From Nevskia sp964451925 (GTDB lineage Bacteria; Pseudomonadota; Gammaproteobacteria; Nevskiales; Nevskiaceae): a stretch of DNA of 64,000 bases. Each line of letters begins with the position of its first letter. Position 1 is the stretch's first letter. The stretch lies in NCBI GenBank assembly GCA_964451925.1, contig CAYVKA010000004.1:1-64000 (forward strand), given 5' to 3'. A program made the position numbers and the translations under genes. A model generated the notes under the pieces. It was not told the origin of the DNA and did no database searches. It saw nothing but the letters and a program-made list of their open reading frames with translations. Of the stretch, positions 24,934-31,737 are shown in pieces.

Positions 24934-25914
24934 ATGCCCAAGCGCAAGCCCAAAGTCCAGAATCGCTCGACCAAGAACGACGCCACCATCGTGGCGATTC
25001 CAATGGCTTGCGCGGACGAGCGCGCCGCGGTCGAGTTTTTTGAGTTGCAGCGCTGGGCGGGCACACCTTGTTGTCCGCGCTGCGGCTCGATCAACGTCTA
25101 CCAGATGAAGGATCGCAAGACCGGCGAGCGCCAGGCCAGCTACCGCTGGCTGTGCCGGGACTGCAAGAGCATCAAGTCGGTCTGCCAGTTCACGGTGCGC
25201 ACCGGTACGGTGTTCGAAGACTCCAAGGTCGAGCTGCGGCACTGGTGCTACGCCTTTTGGCGCGCCTCGACCTCGAAGAAGGGTGTCTCGGCGTTGGAAA
25301 TCCACCGGCACACGGGACTGACCTACAAGACCTCCCTGTTTGTGCTCCATCGCATCCGTTGGGGGATGGCGGGCAGTCCACCCGGCCCACTGACCGGCGA
25401 TGTCGAGGTGGACGAGACCTACATCGGCGGCAAACCCCGCTACAAGGGCCAGAGCAAGCGCGGGCGCGGCACGCGCAAGACGCCGGTGGTGGCGCTGGTG
25501 GAACGCGGCGGACGCGTCCGCACGCGGCGCGTGGCCGACGTGACCGCCAAGACCCTGCATCGTGCCGTCCGCCAGCACGTCGACCGCTCGGCGCGCATCC
25601 TTACGGACGAGAACGCCAGCTACAAAGGGTTGGGAAAGCGCTACGCCGGCGGCCACCACAGGGTGAACCACGGCGAGCACGAATACGTGCGCGGCGACGT
25701 GCACACCAACACCGTGGAAGGGTTCTTCTCCCTGGTGAAGCGCGGCATCACCGGCATCTATCACAACATCTCGAAAGAGCACCTGCATCGGTATCTCGCC
25801 GAGTACGAGTTCCGCTACAACTTCCGGCACCTGGACGATGGCCCCCGCGTCACCGCGGCGATCCGCAGCGCCGAGGGCAAAAGGCTGCTTTACAGGCCGC
25901 CGGGGGCGGCGTAA
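24934..25914 (+). CDS. IS1595 family transposase (ISXO2-like)
   Basis: The 326-residue protein has an N-terminal zinc ribbon (C-P-R-C...C-R-D-C, residues about 49-80), an HTH region, and an ISXO2-type catalytic core: Asp in D-V-E-V-D-E-T-Y-I-G-G, Asp in I-L-T-D-E-N, then V-H-T-N-T-V-E-G-F-F-S-L-V-K-R-G-I. Asn and Lys in the last motif fit the D-D-N-K subgroup of IS1595. ATG 24934 or 24916 may be the start. The gene is complete. The 8-bp duplication flanking the whole 8.66-kb unit matches the family, so this enzyme is the likely mover of the unit. Confidence 0.95.
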   Translation: MPKRKPKVQNRSTKNDATIVAIPMACADERAAVEFFELQRWAGTPCCPRCGSINVYQMKDRKTGERQASYRWLCRDCKSIKSVCQFTVRTGTVFEDSKVELRHWCYAFWRASTSKKGVSALEIHRHTGLTYKTSLFVLHRIRWGMAGSPPGPLTGDVEVDETYIGGKPRYKGQSKRGRGTRKTPVVALVERGGRVRTRRVADVTAKTLHRAVRQHVDRSARILTDENASYKGLGKRYAGGHHRVNHGEHEYVRGDVHTNTVEGFFSLVKRGITGIYHNISKEHLHRYLAEYEFRYNFRHLDDGPRVTAAIRSAEGKRLLYRPPGAA

Positions 25915-25927
25915 GGTACCGAATGAG

Positions 25928-26033
25928 TGGCGAGGACGGGATTCGAACCCGTAGAAGGCGTCCCCCTGCGATCACAGGTGCCTTCAGGACGGGTTCCAAA
26001 CCCGCCCGCGTTTGCCAATTACGCCACCTCGCC
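25928..26033 (-). tRNA. unusual class II tRNA, leucine-type body with UGG anticodon
   Basis: On the minus strand: acceptor stem GGCGAGG/CCTCGCC (7 of 7 pairs), leucine-like D-arm (TGGCGTAATTGGCAAACGC), anticodon loop TTTGGAA (anticodon TGG, the proline CCA reader) on a stem that can extend to 7 bp, T-arm ACGGG-TTCGAAT-CCCGT, and discriminator A. The variable region is about 34 nt, with GAAGGC/GCCTTC and an inner CCTG/CAGG, longer than usual for class II tRNAs. The CCA end is not encoded, unlike in tRNA-Ser at 6278. Leucyl-tRNA synthetase in bacteria relies on A73 and the body rather than the anticodon, so charging with leucine is conceivable. This is inference. Confidence 0.85.
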
Positions 26034-26131
26034 ATGAAGTAGCACCCCACGGGTCTGACCGGTTCCCGCCAGTCAGGCCCTTTTTCTTGGCTGCCGGGCG
26101 GGGAAAGGCGCCGGCAGCCGCAGTTAAGGCT

Positions 26132-26695
26132 TCATGTGCTGGCCTCCGCATGGTGCCCGGTGCCGTTCAAGCCCTTGCGGCGTCCCTGTGGGGCCGCCTT
26201 GCGCCGGATGCGGTACACGCCCTCGCGCACGAACTCGAATTCCTCGCAGCGGTAGATAATGTTTCCCACGGCCGTGTTGACCATGTTCGGCGGGACCTTC
26301 AGGTCGACCGCCGCGGCCTGGAGCGCGGCCACGAGCTGCCGGATGCTGAACTCGCCCTCGGCCGCCAGCGGCCTGGCCACGGCCAGGACCTGCTCGCGGC
26401 GCGCCAGGCGCTCCCTGGCATTCGGGGCGCGGTACGGGATTGGGGCGGCCAGGCGCGGCGCGCCGTCGGCCGGATCGCCGGCGCTCAACCGCATGTCAGG
26501 TGGCAGCGACGCCTCCAGGAGCCTAAGCTTGTCCTGCTCGAGCTGGAGTTGGCGTGCCAGCTCGTTGATGCGGGTGATGAGCGCGGAGCGTTCCTTGGCG
26601 AGCAGGCCCCGAGCGGTGTCGGGGTGCCCACTCCATAGGGCCGTCAAAACTGCCGGCGGAAGCGCCGGCAACAGCGGCGCCGAGGACTGCTCCAT
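26132..26695 (-). CDS. hypothetical cargo protein with coiled coil and winged-helix-like end
   Basis: The 187-residue protein has an N-terminal coiled-coil segment (L-A-K-E-R-S-A-L-I-T-R-I-N-E-L-A-R-Q-L-Q, residues about 33-62), a linker, and a C-terminal region (residues 105-170) with helix–helix–strand order (I-R-Q-L-V-A-A-L-Q...N-T-A-V-G-N-I-I-Y-R...E-F-V-R-E-G-V-Y-R-I) that looks like a small winged helix. GGGAGAG precedes ATG 26695. It may bind nucleic acid. The family is not recognised. Confidence 0.65.
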   Translation of the reverse strand: MEQSSAPLLPALPPAVLTALWSGHPDTARGLLAKERSALITRINELARQLQLEQDKLRLLEASLPPDMRLSAGDPADGAPRLAAPIPYRAPNARERLARREQVLAVARPLAAEGEFSIRQLVAALQAAAVDLKVPPNMVNTAVGNIIYRCEEFEFVREGVYRIRRKAAPQGRRKGLNGTGHHAEAST

Positions 26696-26803
26696 GTCAC
26701 TCTCCCGAGGTACCTGAAGAGCCTACCCCTCTTCAGAGCCAGTTGCAAGTACCTGTTTTTTCATAGAATTGTGCTGTAGAAAAGTATTACACGGAGTTCG
26801 GCG

Positions 26804-26956
26804 ATGACGAACGAGAAACGAACACCAGGTCCACAACCAGAGCGGCTTCGGATCGCGGGCAACTGGGAAGACGCGGTGCGCAAAGCGCTGCGTGCCCCGC
26901 GTCCGAAAGAACAGTCGCAAGGCGAGCCCGCACCACGGAAGACGAAACGCAGTTGA
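26804..26956 (+). CDS. small basic cargo protein (50 residues)
   Basis: The frame starts at ATG 26804 after a GGAG site (26792-26795). It encodes 50 residues, basic, with a short central helix I-A-G-N-W-E-D-A-V-R-K-A-L followed by Lys/Pro-rich sequence. Small proteins with a G-x-W-E-x-A-V-x-x-A-L motif are found on mobile DNA (recalled). It is the first of a tightly packed plus-strand row. No function is known. Confidence 0.5.
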   Translation: MTNEKRTPGPQPERLRIAGNWEDAVRKALRAPRPKEQSQGEPAPRKTKRS

Positions 26957-26966
26957 GTGCCACAGC

Positions 26967-27143
26967 ATGACGATCGACACACTGGAAGCGGAAGCGGATC
27001 GGCTCCTTCAACGCCTACAAACGCCGGAGGCGGAACAAGCGCTCGAGCGCGCCTTTCATGGAACGCCCGAACAAATGGGGGCTGCCGCCAATTGCGCCGC
27101 CAGAGCTGAACAGCAGCAGGCCGGCGAGCAAGCGGACCCGTAA
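26967..27143 (+). CDS. small hypothetical cargo protein
   Basis: The 58-residue frame from ATG 26967 starts 11 bases after the preceding small gene. It is Glu/Ala/Gln-rich and helical (L-E-A-E-A-D-R-L-L-Q-R-L). It overlaps, in another frame, the longest version of the next gene, so either it or the early start of that gene is not used. Confidence 0.4.
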   Translation: MTIDTLEAEADRLLQRLQTPEAEQALERAFHGTPEQMGAAANCAARAEQQQAGEQADP

Positions 27144-27513
27144 GGCGATGTATCGCTACTTCCACAACGCGAGGGATCGCAGCGTGCATCGCTACAATTG
27201 CGATGTGCGAGTGGAGCCCAACCGCGGGCCCCGCGGCGGGCGGTCTATCGGCTGGTACGTCTCGACCACCGAAGACATCGCCCGAGCTGACAACGTGCTC
27301 ACCGGCAACCGCTGGCGCTACAACACCAGTCAGATTTACAGCCGGTCGTTCGAGCCCAAGTATTCGAAGGACGAAGCCATCGAATATTTCTTGCAGCACG
27401 TACTCCACCACGGGCCGCATGTACGGGAGATCGATGCCGCGGAATACGAGCGCCTTCGCCAGGAGTACGAAGCAGCCGCCCTCAAGAACTCCGCCCAGCC
27501 GCAATCCGCCTGA
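27058..27513 (+). CDS. hypothetical cargo protein
   Basis: The frame encodes 151 residues from ATG 27058, or 121 residues from ATG 27148. The later start avoids overlap with the preceding small gene and begins M-Y-R-Y-F-H-N-A-R-D-R-S. The product is rich in Arg/Tyr with W-Y-V-S-T-T-E-D and a helical end (E-Y-E-R-L-R-Q-E-Y-E). Its stop overlaps the next start (TGATG at 27511-27515), so the two are translationally coupled. Not recognised. Confidence 0.6.
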   Translation: MERPNKWGLPPIAPPELNSSRPASKRTRKAMYRYFHNARDRSVHRYNCDVRVEPNRGPRGGRSIGWYVSTTEDIARADNVLTGNRWRYNTSQIYSRSFEPKYSKDEAIEYFLQHVLHHGPHVREIDAAEYERLRQEYEAAALKNSAQPQSA

Positions 27514-28124
27514 TGAGCCCGCTCGCAGCCGTCGTCGACGAATACATCCGGGATCACCAGGAAGGTGCCGATCACGAGCAGCGCTGGTTTGCCGTCCAGC
27601 GGGACCTGCGCTCCGCAGTCGAGGTCGCCGCGCTTGCGCAGAGCCCTGGCGGCAAGCGCCTGTCGCATCAGTGGCGCATCCCCGGCCGCGTGCTACAGGA
27701 AAGCCACCGCCGGCTCATACAGAAGCTTCCTGAGCTGAAGAAGGCGCGCAGCTTCGACGCGATCTTCGACTTGGTCGCCGCAACGATCGATCCGATCCGC
27801 GGCATCGGTGAATTGGCGGTCTACGATACCGCCGTCCGCATTGCGGCCTACCGCAGCCTCGAACCCACCAAAGTCTATCTGCATGCCGGCACCCGCAAGG
27901 GCGCGCGCAAGCTGGGGCTGCCGGCGTCCGTGGCGTACCTGGAGGTTTCCCAGCTCCCCGCCGAGTTTCGGCGGCTGAAGCCGCGCGAGATCGAGGACGT
28001 TCTGTGCATCTATAAGCACAGATTCGGTCCCGAAATGGGGCAGCCAAATCACGCCCGCGGGCGCAGCAACTGCGGCGTATCGGAAACTAGCTACCACCGG
28101 ACTGGGCGTCGTGTAGTCTGTTGA
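27513..28124 (+). CDS. hypothetical cargo protein with helix-hairpin-helix-like segment
   Basis: The 203-residue protein is mostly helical. Residues 87-135 contain I-D-P-I-R-G-I-G-E-L-A-V-Y-D-T-A-V-R-I-A, which resembles a helix-hairpin-helix DNA-binding element (G-I-G motif), followed by V-Y-L-H-A-G-T-R-K-G-A-R-K-L-G. The last 30 residues are low-complexity and may be non-native. It is coupled to the preceding gene by a TGATG overlap, which suggests that the two act together. The role is unknown. Confidence 0.65.
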   Translation: MSPLAAVVDEYIRDHQEGADHEQRWFAVQRDLRSAVEVAALAQSPGGKRLSHQWRIPGRVLQESHRRLIQKLPELKKARSFDAIFDLVAATIDPIRGIGELAVYDTAVRIAAYRSLEPTKVYLHAGTRKGARKLGLPASVAYLEVSQLPAEFRRLKPREIEDVLCIYKHRFGPEMGQPNHARGRSNCGVSETSYHRTGRRVVC

Positions 28125-28167
28125 GTACGCCGCCATCCGGTGGCCCTGCTCAGGGAGTCGTCACACC

Positions 28168-28509
28168 ATGAAAGTAGCTATTGCGCTTGCCTGCGCCGCG
28201 CTTGCGGCCCCGGTCTTCACCGCCGGCGCCGACTGCCAGGGTCTCACTTACATCGTAAAGCCAGGCACCATCGGTCTCGTCGACCAGTCCGACGAGACGA
28301 AGTTCGACTTCGCCGTCCGGGATCACGACCAAGCCACCCTGGACGCCATGCTGACCGACGGCAGCGCCGTCCGTGTCCCGGATCGCGCTGTGGCTTGCGT
28401 ACGCGGGGAGCAGGATTTGGCACCCTTCCAGTACCGCAAAAGGATCGTGTACGAAGGCGCCAAGGTGCCGGTCTGGGTGGCCGAGGCAGCGCTGACGCCC
28501 GTTCAGTAG
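28168..28509 (+). CDS. exported hypothetical cargo protein
   Basis: The 113-residue precursor has a typical signal peptide (M-K-V-A-I-A-L-A-C-A-A-L-A-A-P-V-F-T-A-G-A, cleavage near residue 21). The mature domain of about 90 residues has two or three Cys and is mainly beta by appearance. It should be periplasmic. Not recognised. Confidence 0.65.
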   Translation: MKVAIALACAALAAPVFTAGADCQGLTYIVKPGTIGLVDQSDETKFDFAVRDHDQATLDAMLTDGSAVRVPDRAVACVRGEQDLAPFQYRKRIVYEGAKVPVWVAEAALTPVQ

Positions 28510-28525
28510 TCCGCGGCGGGGGTGC

Positions 28526-28774
28526 TCAGCCTCGCCCGCCTGCGCTGTACCGCTGCACCAAATCGGTCAGCTTGATCCGGCAGGCGGCGCAAATCTGTTC
28601 CAACTCGACCAGGTCGAGCCGCCGCTCGCCGCGCTCGTAGCGGCTGACGAAGCTCTGGTCGCTGCCCAGGCGCTCCGCCAACTCGGTCTGCTTCAGCCCG
28701 GCCTCCAGCCGCACCGTACGCAGCAGTCCCTGTAGCCGAATCCGGCGCTGGTCCCATGGCTTTTTGCTCCCCAT
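28526..28774 (-). CDS. XRE family transcriptional regulator
   Basis: The 82-residue protein is essentially one Cro/C1-type HTH (residues 14-68: L-L-R-T-V-R-L-E-A-G-L-K-Q-T-E-L-A-E-R-L-G, Q-S-F-V-S-R-Y-E-R-G-E-R). No ribosome site precedes ATG 28774, and a TATAAC −10 element lies only 11 bases upstream, so the mRNA is probably leaderless. Two tandem copies of CAGTTTTGCCATATG directly upstream are likely its own operators. It is divergent from the Sel1 gene and may control it. Confidence 0.85.
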   Translation of the reverse strand: MGSKKPWDQRRIRLQGLLRTVRLEAGLKQTELAERLGSDQSFVSRYERGERRLDLVELEQICAACRIKLTDLVQRYSAGGRG

Positions 28775-28785
28775 GGGCTCGACAA

Positions 28786-28825
28786 GTTATAGTCAGTTTT
28801 GCCATATGCAGTTTTGCCATATGGC
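28786..28825 (-). promoter_or_regulatory. promoter and tandem operators of the XRE gene
   Basis: The −10 element TATAAC reads on the minus strand at 28791-28786. Next to it are two identical 15-bp units, CAGTTTTGCCATATG, at 28794-28808 and 28809-28823. The second contains a perfect 10-bp palindrome, GCCATATGGC (28816-28825). The arrangement fits autoregulation by the XRE protein. Confidence 0.6.
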
Positions 28826-28892
28826 CGTACTGCACCTCTATGTCGCCTGTCCCTGCTGGGGACTTGGCTGAATGGATTGCCGGGGGCCGTCC

Positions 28893-30092
28893 ATGTCCAG
28901 ATTCGACCGCTGTGGGTGGTTTAGGGGCGCTTCGGCGCTGTCGGCTTCGGTCCTACTCGCCACGGCCTTGCTCGCCACCAGCCGCTGTTTCGCGGCGGAC
29001 GCCGGCGTTGACGCCTACCTTTCCGGCGACTACCAGGGCGCTCTTCAGCTCTTGCAGCCGCGTGCAGCCAGCGGCGATCCCATCGCCGAGTTCTGGCTGG
29101 GGGTGGCCTACTCGGAAGGCCACGGTGTGGCCCAGGACCAGGCGGAGGGGCTCGGCTGGTTTGAGAAGGCGGCTGCGCACGGCAGCGCGGACGGCGCGCT
29201 GTCGGCGGGGCGCATGGTTCGGGCTGGCCAGGGTACGCCGGCAGACTCGGAGAAAGCGATTGCGCTGTTTCGCCGCGGCGCCGAGCTGGGGGCCTCCGAG
29301 TGCATGTTCGAGCTGGGCATGGCGTACGACCTCGGTCAGGGCGTGCCGCATGACTACAAGCTGGCGGCCGGGTGGCTGCGCAAGGCTGCAAACCGCCAAA
29401 ATCCCAAAGCGCAGAATCAGCTGGCAGTGATGTACGAGTACGGCGACGGCGTGATCAAGGACAAGGCCGAAGCCTTGCGGCTCTACAAGGCTGCCGCGGC
29501 GAAGGGTGATGAGCCGAGCATGGCCCGGATCGGTCAGATGTACGCCGACGGTGATGGCGTCCGACAGGACTATGCGGAGGCGCTGCGCTGGCTGGTGCGC
29601 ATCAAGCCGGAAAACGGCCAGGGCAAGGCCGATCTGGACCGCGTCATGCAGGCGGCTCATTTCCCGGAAGCCACCGGGCAGTTTGGCGAGACCGTTCTGG
29701 TGTACCAGTCGGCGCGCGTCGCCGACGACCAGGTGAGTTTCGTCGACCGGCAGCGCTTCGTGGTGCTCTCGCAGAAGCCGGCCTGGATCGAGGTCTACGC
29801 CCCGTCGGCCCACGTGCTCGGATGGATCAAGGTCAGCATGTATGACGCGAAGGTGGCCAGCGCCGCCCAGGTAGCGGCACTAACCGGCACTGCCGGCGCA
29901 GTGCGCCGAAGCCCGTCAAACGGCTATCAGCCGTCGGCTAGCAACGCCGGGAAGGTGCTGCGCTATTCGGACCACTGCTTCAACGGCGACTGCACGCGTA
30001 CCTTCGAGGACGGACATCAGGTGCGTTTCCAAGCTCCCTATTGCTACGATGCCGTATCGCAGCAGTGGGCCTGGAAGCCGGATGGGTGCTAA
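28893..30092 (+). CDS. exported Sel1-repeat (SLR) protein
   Basis: The 399-residue precursor has a signal peptide (A-S-V-L-L-A-T-A-L-L-A-T-S-R-C-F-A-A-D-A). Residues about 40-230 form five Sel1-like repeats (A-x-F-W-L-G-V-A-Y-S-E-G-H-G-V-A-Q-D pattern repeated). The C-terminal third is a different region with an SH3-like pattern (V-F-V-V-L-S...W-I-E-V-Y-A) and four Cys. SLR proteins are protein-interaction scaffolds at the envelope. It is the largest cargo gene product and starts opposite the XRE regulator. Confidence 0.85.
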   Translation: MSRFDRCGWFRGASALSASVLLATALLATSRCFAADAGVDAYLSGDYQGALQLLQPRAASGDPIAEFWLGVAYSEGHGVAQDQAEGLGWFEKAAAHGSADGALSAGRMVRAGQGTPADSEKAIALFRRGAELGASECMFELGMAYDLGQGVPHDYKLAAGWLRKAANRQNPKAQNQLAVMYEYGDGVIKDKAEALRLYKAAAAKGDEPSMARIGQMYADGDGVRQDYAEALRWLVRIKPENGQGKADLDRVMQAAHFPEATGQFGETVLVYQSARVADDQVSFVDRQRFVVLSQKPAWIEVYAPSAHVLGWIKVSMYDAKVASAAQVAALTGTAGAVRRSPSNGYQPSASNAGKVLRYSDHCFNGDCTRTFEDGHQVRFQAPYCYDAVSQQWAWKPDGC

Positions 30093-30135
30093 GCGACCCG
30101 TGATGGCGCCCTGAGGCCATGATCGGGGTGGTGGA

Positions 30136-30357
30136 ATGGCCAAGGGCTACACTGAAGTGCTTGTTGGGCAGACCCGGCGCGGCAGGAGCGCGACGTGGAC
30201 GCCGGACGCCCTCGATATGAGCGTCGAGGCGTTTCAGCTTGTCGTCGACAGGCTGCGGGACCTGGAATCCGGCGGCATGGTGCGCCTGCTGGAGAAGCAT
30301 CTGGAAGCGGGCAAGGCGGGCCGGCGCTGCGCCCTGGTGCGATTCAAGCGGTTGTAG
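30136..30357 (+). CDS. small hypothetical cargo protein
   Basis: The 73-residue protein starts at ATG 30136, after GGGGTGGTGG. It has a helical core (S-V-E-A-F-Q-L-V-V-D-R-L-R-D-L) and a basic C-terminus. It lies 43 bases after the Sel1 gene in the same direction. Not recognised. Confidence 0.5.
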   Translation: MAKGYTEVLVGQTRRGRSATWTPDALDMSVEAFQLVVDRLRDLESGGMVRLLEKHLEAGKAGRRCALVRFKRL

Positions 30358-30381
30358 CGCCTGGCGGCGCGTGGGGGTCGT

Positions 30382-30693
30382 CTACATCCCGAAGTCCGGC
30401 TCTGGGTCGGGGTCGCCGCCTGGGGGCTTGGGTTTCTGGATGAATCCCCGCTGGAAGAGCTTTAACCATGCAGCTACTTGGTGTCGGAGTCGCTCCACCG
30501 CTTCGTCACTGAGGGCGTTCTCCTTGGTTCGGGTGAGCAACTCCAACCAGCTGAATTGAGACCTTGCGCTACCCTCCGAGCCTACCGAGCAGACGTGCCC
30601 GTTCCAGGTCACGATCCAATCCGACGGCGAGGTGCTCGTATCTTCGAGCAGCTCGAGTTTTTCAGCGGCATTCCGGGCTCTCACGTAAATCAT
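30382..30693 (-). CDS. hypothetical cargo protein
   Basis: The 103-residue protein has an N-terminal strand-helix part (M-I-Y-V-R-A-R-N-A-A-E-K-L-E-L-L), a central helical part (F-S-W-L-E-L-L-T-R-T), and a Pro/Asp-rich tail. It converges with the small gene at 30136. Codon use is gene-like. Not recognised. Confidence 0.5.
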   Translation of the reverse strand: MIYVRARNAAEKLELLEDTSTSPSDWIVTWNGHVCSVGSEGSARSQFSWLELLTRTKENALSDEAVERLRHQVAAWLKLFQRGFIQKPKPPGGDPDPEPDFGM

Positions 30694-30866
30694 TGGCCTT
30701 CTCGGTAGCGGTGGCAGTAGCCATAGTTTGCTACCTGTGTTCGCCGCATTGCCTGTTTTTGTTGGATGGCGGGCTACAGCGCGTCAACCTCGCGCGGTTG
30801 ACATCGTGTGCTGGTGAGTGCGGCGATCGTGCTGGTGAGTCCCCGGGCGAGAGTCCGAGGATGCCG

Positions 30867-31619
30867 TTAACCCGTAGCGTCGGCAACGATCTTGGTGCTG
30901 CTCCACAAGTCCGGGATGGGCAGGCCGGTCACCCCGGCTTTACTGATACAGACAATCACATCGGTGTGCTCGACGAAGACTTCATCGAACATCCCGCCGT
31001 TGGACCACCGGGCTTCGAGCATCGGCATCAGCAGGTCCACGCCCTCGTCCAACGAGTAGCAGGGCAGGATGTCGTGGATGACGAGCCAGTTCTTGTCGTA
31101 GCGGCCAAAGTCGGCATTTCCAAGCTTGGCCTGCTTTTCGACGATGCGGCTCTCGATGTGCGCCGCCCAGTCGCGCTCCAGGCTGTTGCCCATATAAGGC
31201 GGGCCGCTCAACTTGCCGGAGGCGAGCGCGGCGCGCATCCCGTCCTTGGTCAACTCCGGGGCGCCTGAGCGGAACAGCCCCATATCAATCAGAGCGTCCG
31301 GGAACTCCTCATCGCGCAGTACGCGGCACTTTGCGAAACCGGGGGACGTCGCAAGGGTCGCTTCCAACCCGATCCGATCTGCGCCGGCCTCGATGAGAAA
31401 GTCGGGCTTCTCCCGCTTCCGCATCGACAGGGGAAATGCCAGGCGGCCGTCTGGCCCCAAGGCTGCCAGCAGGCGACGCGCTGCCCAGCGCTCCACGGCC
31501 TCGCTGCGTTGCCGCCCGTGGCCTGCCGGGATGGCGATGGGAGTCGCGCCGAGCTGGGCGAGCAACTGGTCCAGGTTCTCGGCCTGGTCAATGACCATCG
31601 TACTTGTCGCAGTCTCCAT
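30867..31619 (-). CDS. putative PD-(D/E)xK-like cargo protein
   Basis: The 250-residue protein contains K-R-E-K-P-D-F-L-I-E-A-G-A-D-R-I-G-L-E-A-T (residues about 66-86). A P-D-F strand followed about ten residues later by G-L-E-x-T resembles the core of PD-(D/E)xK nuclease-fold proteins, with T where K is usual. The remainder is mixed alpha/beta with no membrane segment. ATG 31619 follows GGTGGAGG; an upstream GTG is less likely. Placed at the right end of the element, it may be a restriction-like or defence function; this is inference. Confidence 0.6.
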   Translation of the reverse strand: METATSTMVIDQAENLDQLLAQLGATPIAIPAGHGRQRSEAVERWAARRLLAALGPDGRLAFPLSMRKREKPDFLIEAGADRIGLEATLATSPGFAKCRVLRDEEFPDALIDMGLFRSGAPELTKDGMRAALASGKLSGPPYMGNSLERDWAAHIESRIVEKQAKLGNADFGRYDKNWLVIHDILPCYSLDEGVDLLMPMLEARWSNGGMFDEVFVEHTDVIVCISKAGVTGLPIPDLWSSTKIVADATG

Positions 31620-31706
31620 GCAGCTACAACCTCCACCAGCCCCAACATTACGGGGCTGACGGGTAGATTTTCGCGCCACACGGGGCTTCCGCGCTACCGA
31701 GGCCAG

Positions 31707-31737
31707 GTTTCGTTAAGTACATACTTCCGTCAAGGAA
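31707..31737. repeat. right 23-bp terminal inverted repeat and 8-bp target duplication
   Basis: The repeat 31707-31729 is the exact complement of 23070-23092 and ends CATACTTCCG. It is followed immediately by TCAAGGAA (31730-31737), identical to 23062-23069. Confidence 0.95.

Larger units (their letters stand above)
23070..31729. mobile_element. 8,660-bp IS1595-type transposon with cargo genes and a tRNA
   Basis: Perfect 23-bp terminal inverted repeats bound the element and a perfect 8-bp direct duplication flanks it. Eight base pairs is the known target duplication of the IS1595 family, and an IS1595-type transposase lies inside (24934-25914). Cargo comprises about thirteen protein genes on both strands and one odd tRNA. 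There is no integrase, resolvase, replication or conjugation gene. The insertion splits a sulfatase-like gene and leaves its frame exactly restorable, so the event is recent in evolutionary terms. Some IS1595-family members are known to carry passenger genes; this cargo set is not one I recognise. Confidence 0.93.

Noticed and set aside
23070..31729. Interpretation of the 22-34 kb region as a prophage or integrative conjugative element
   Set aside because: There is no integrase, capsid, replication or conjugation gene. Terminal inverted repeats and an 8-bp duplication show a transposon instead.
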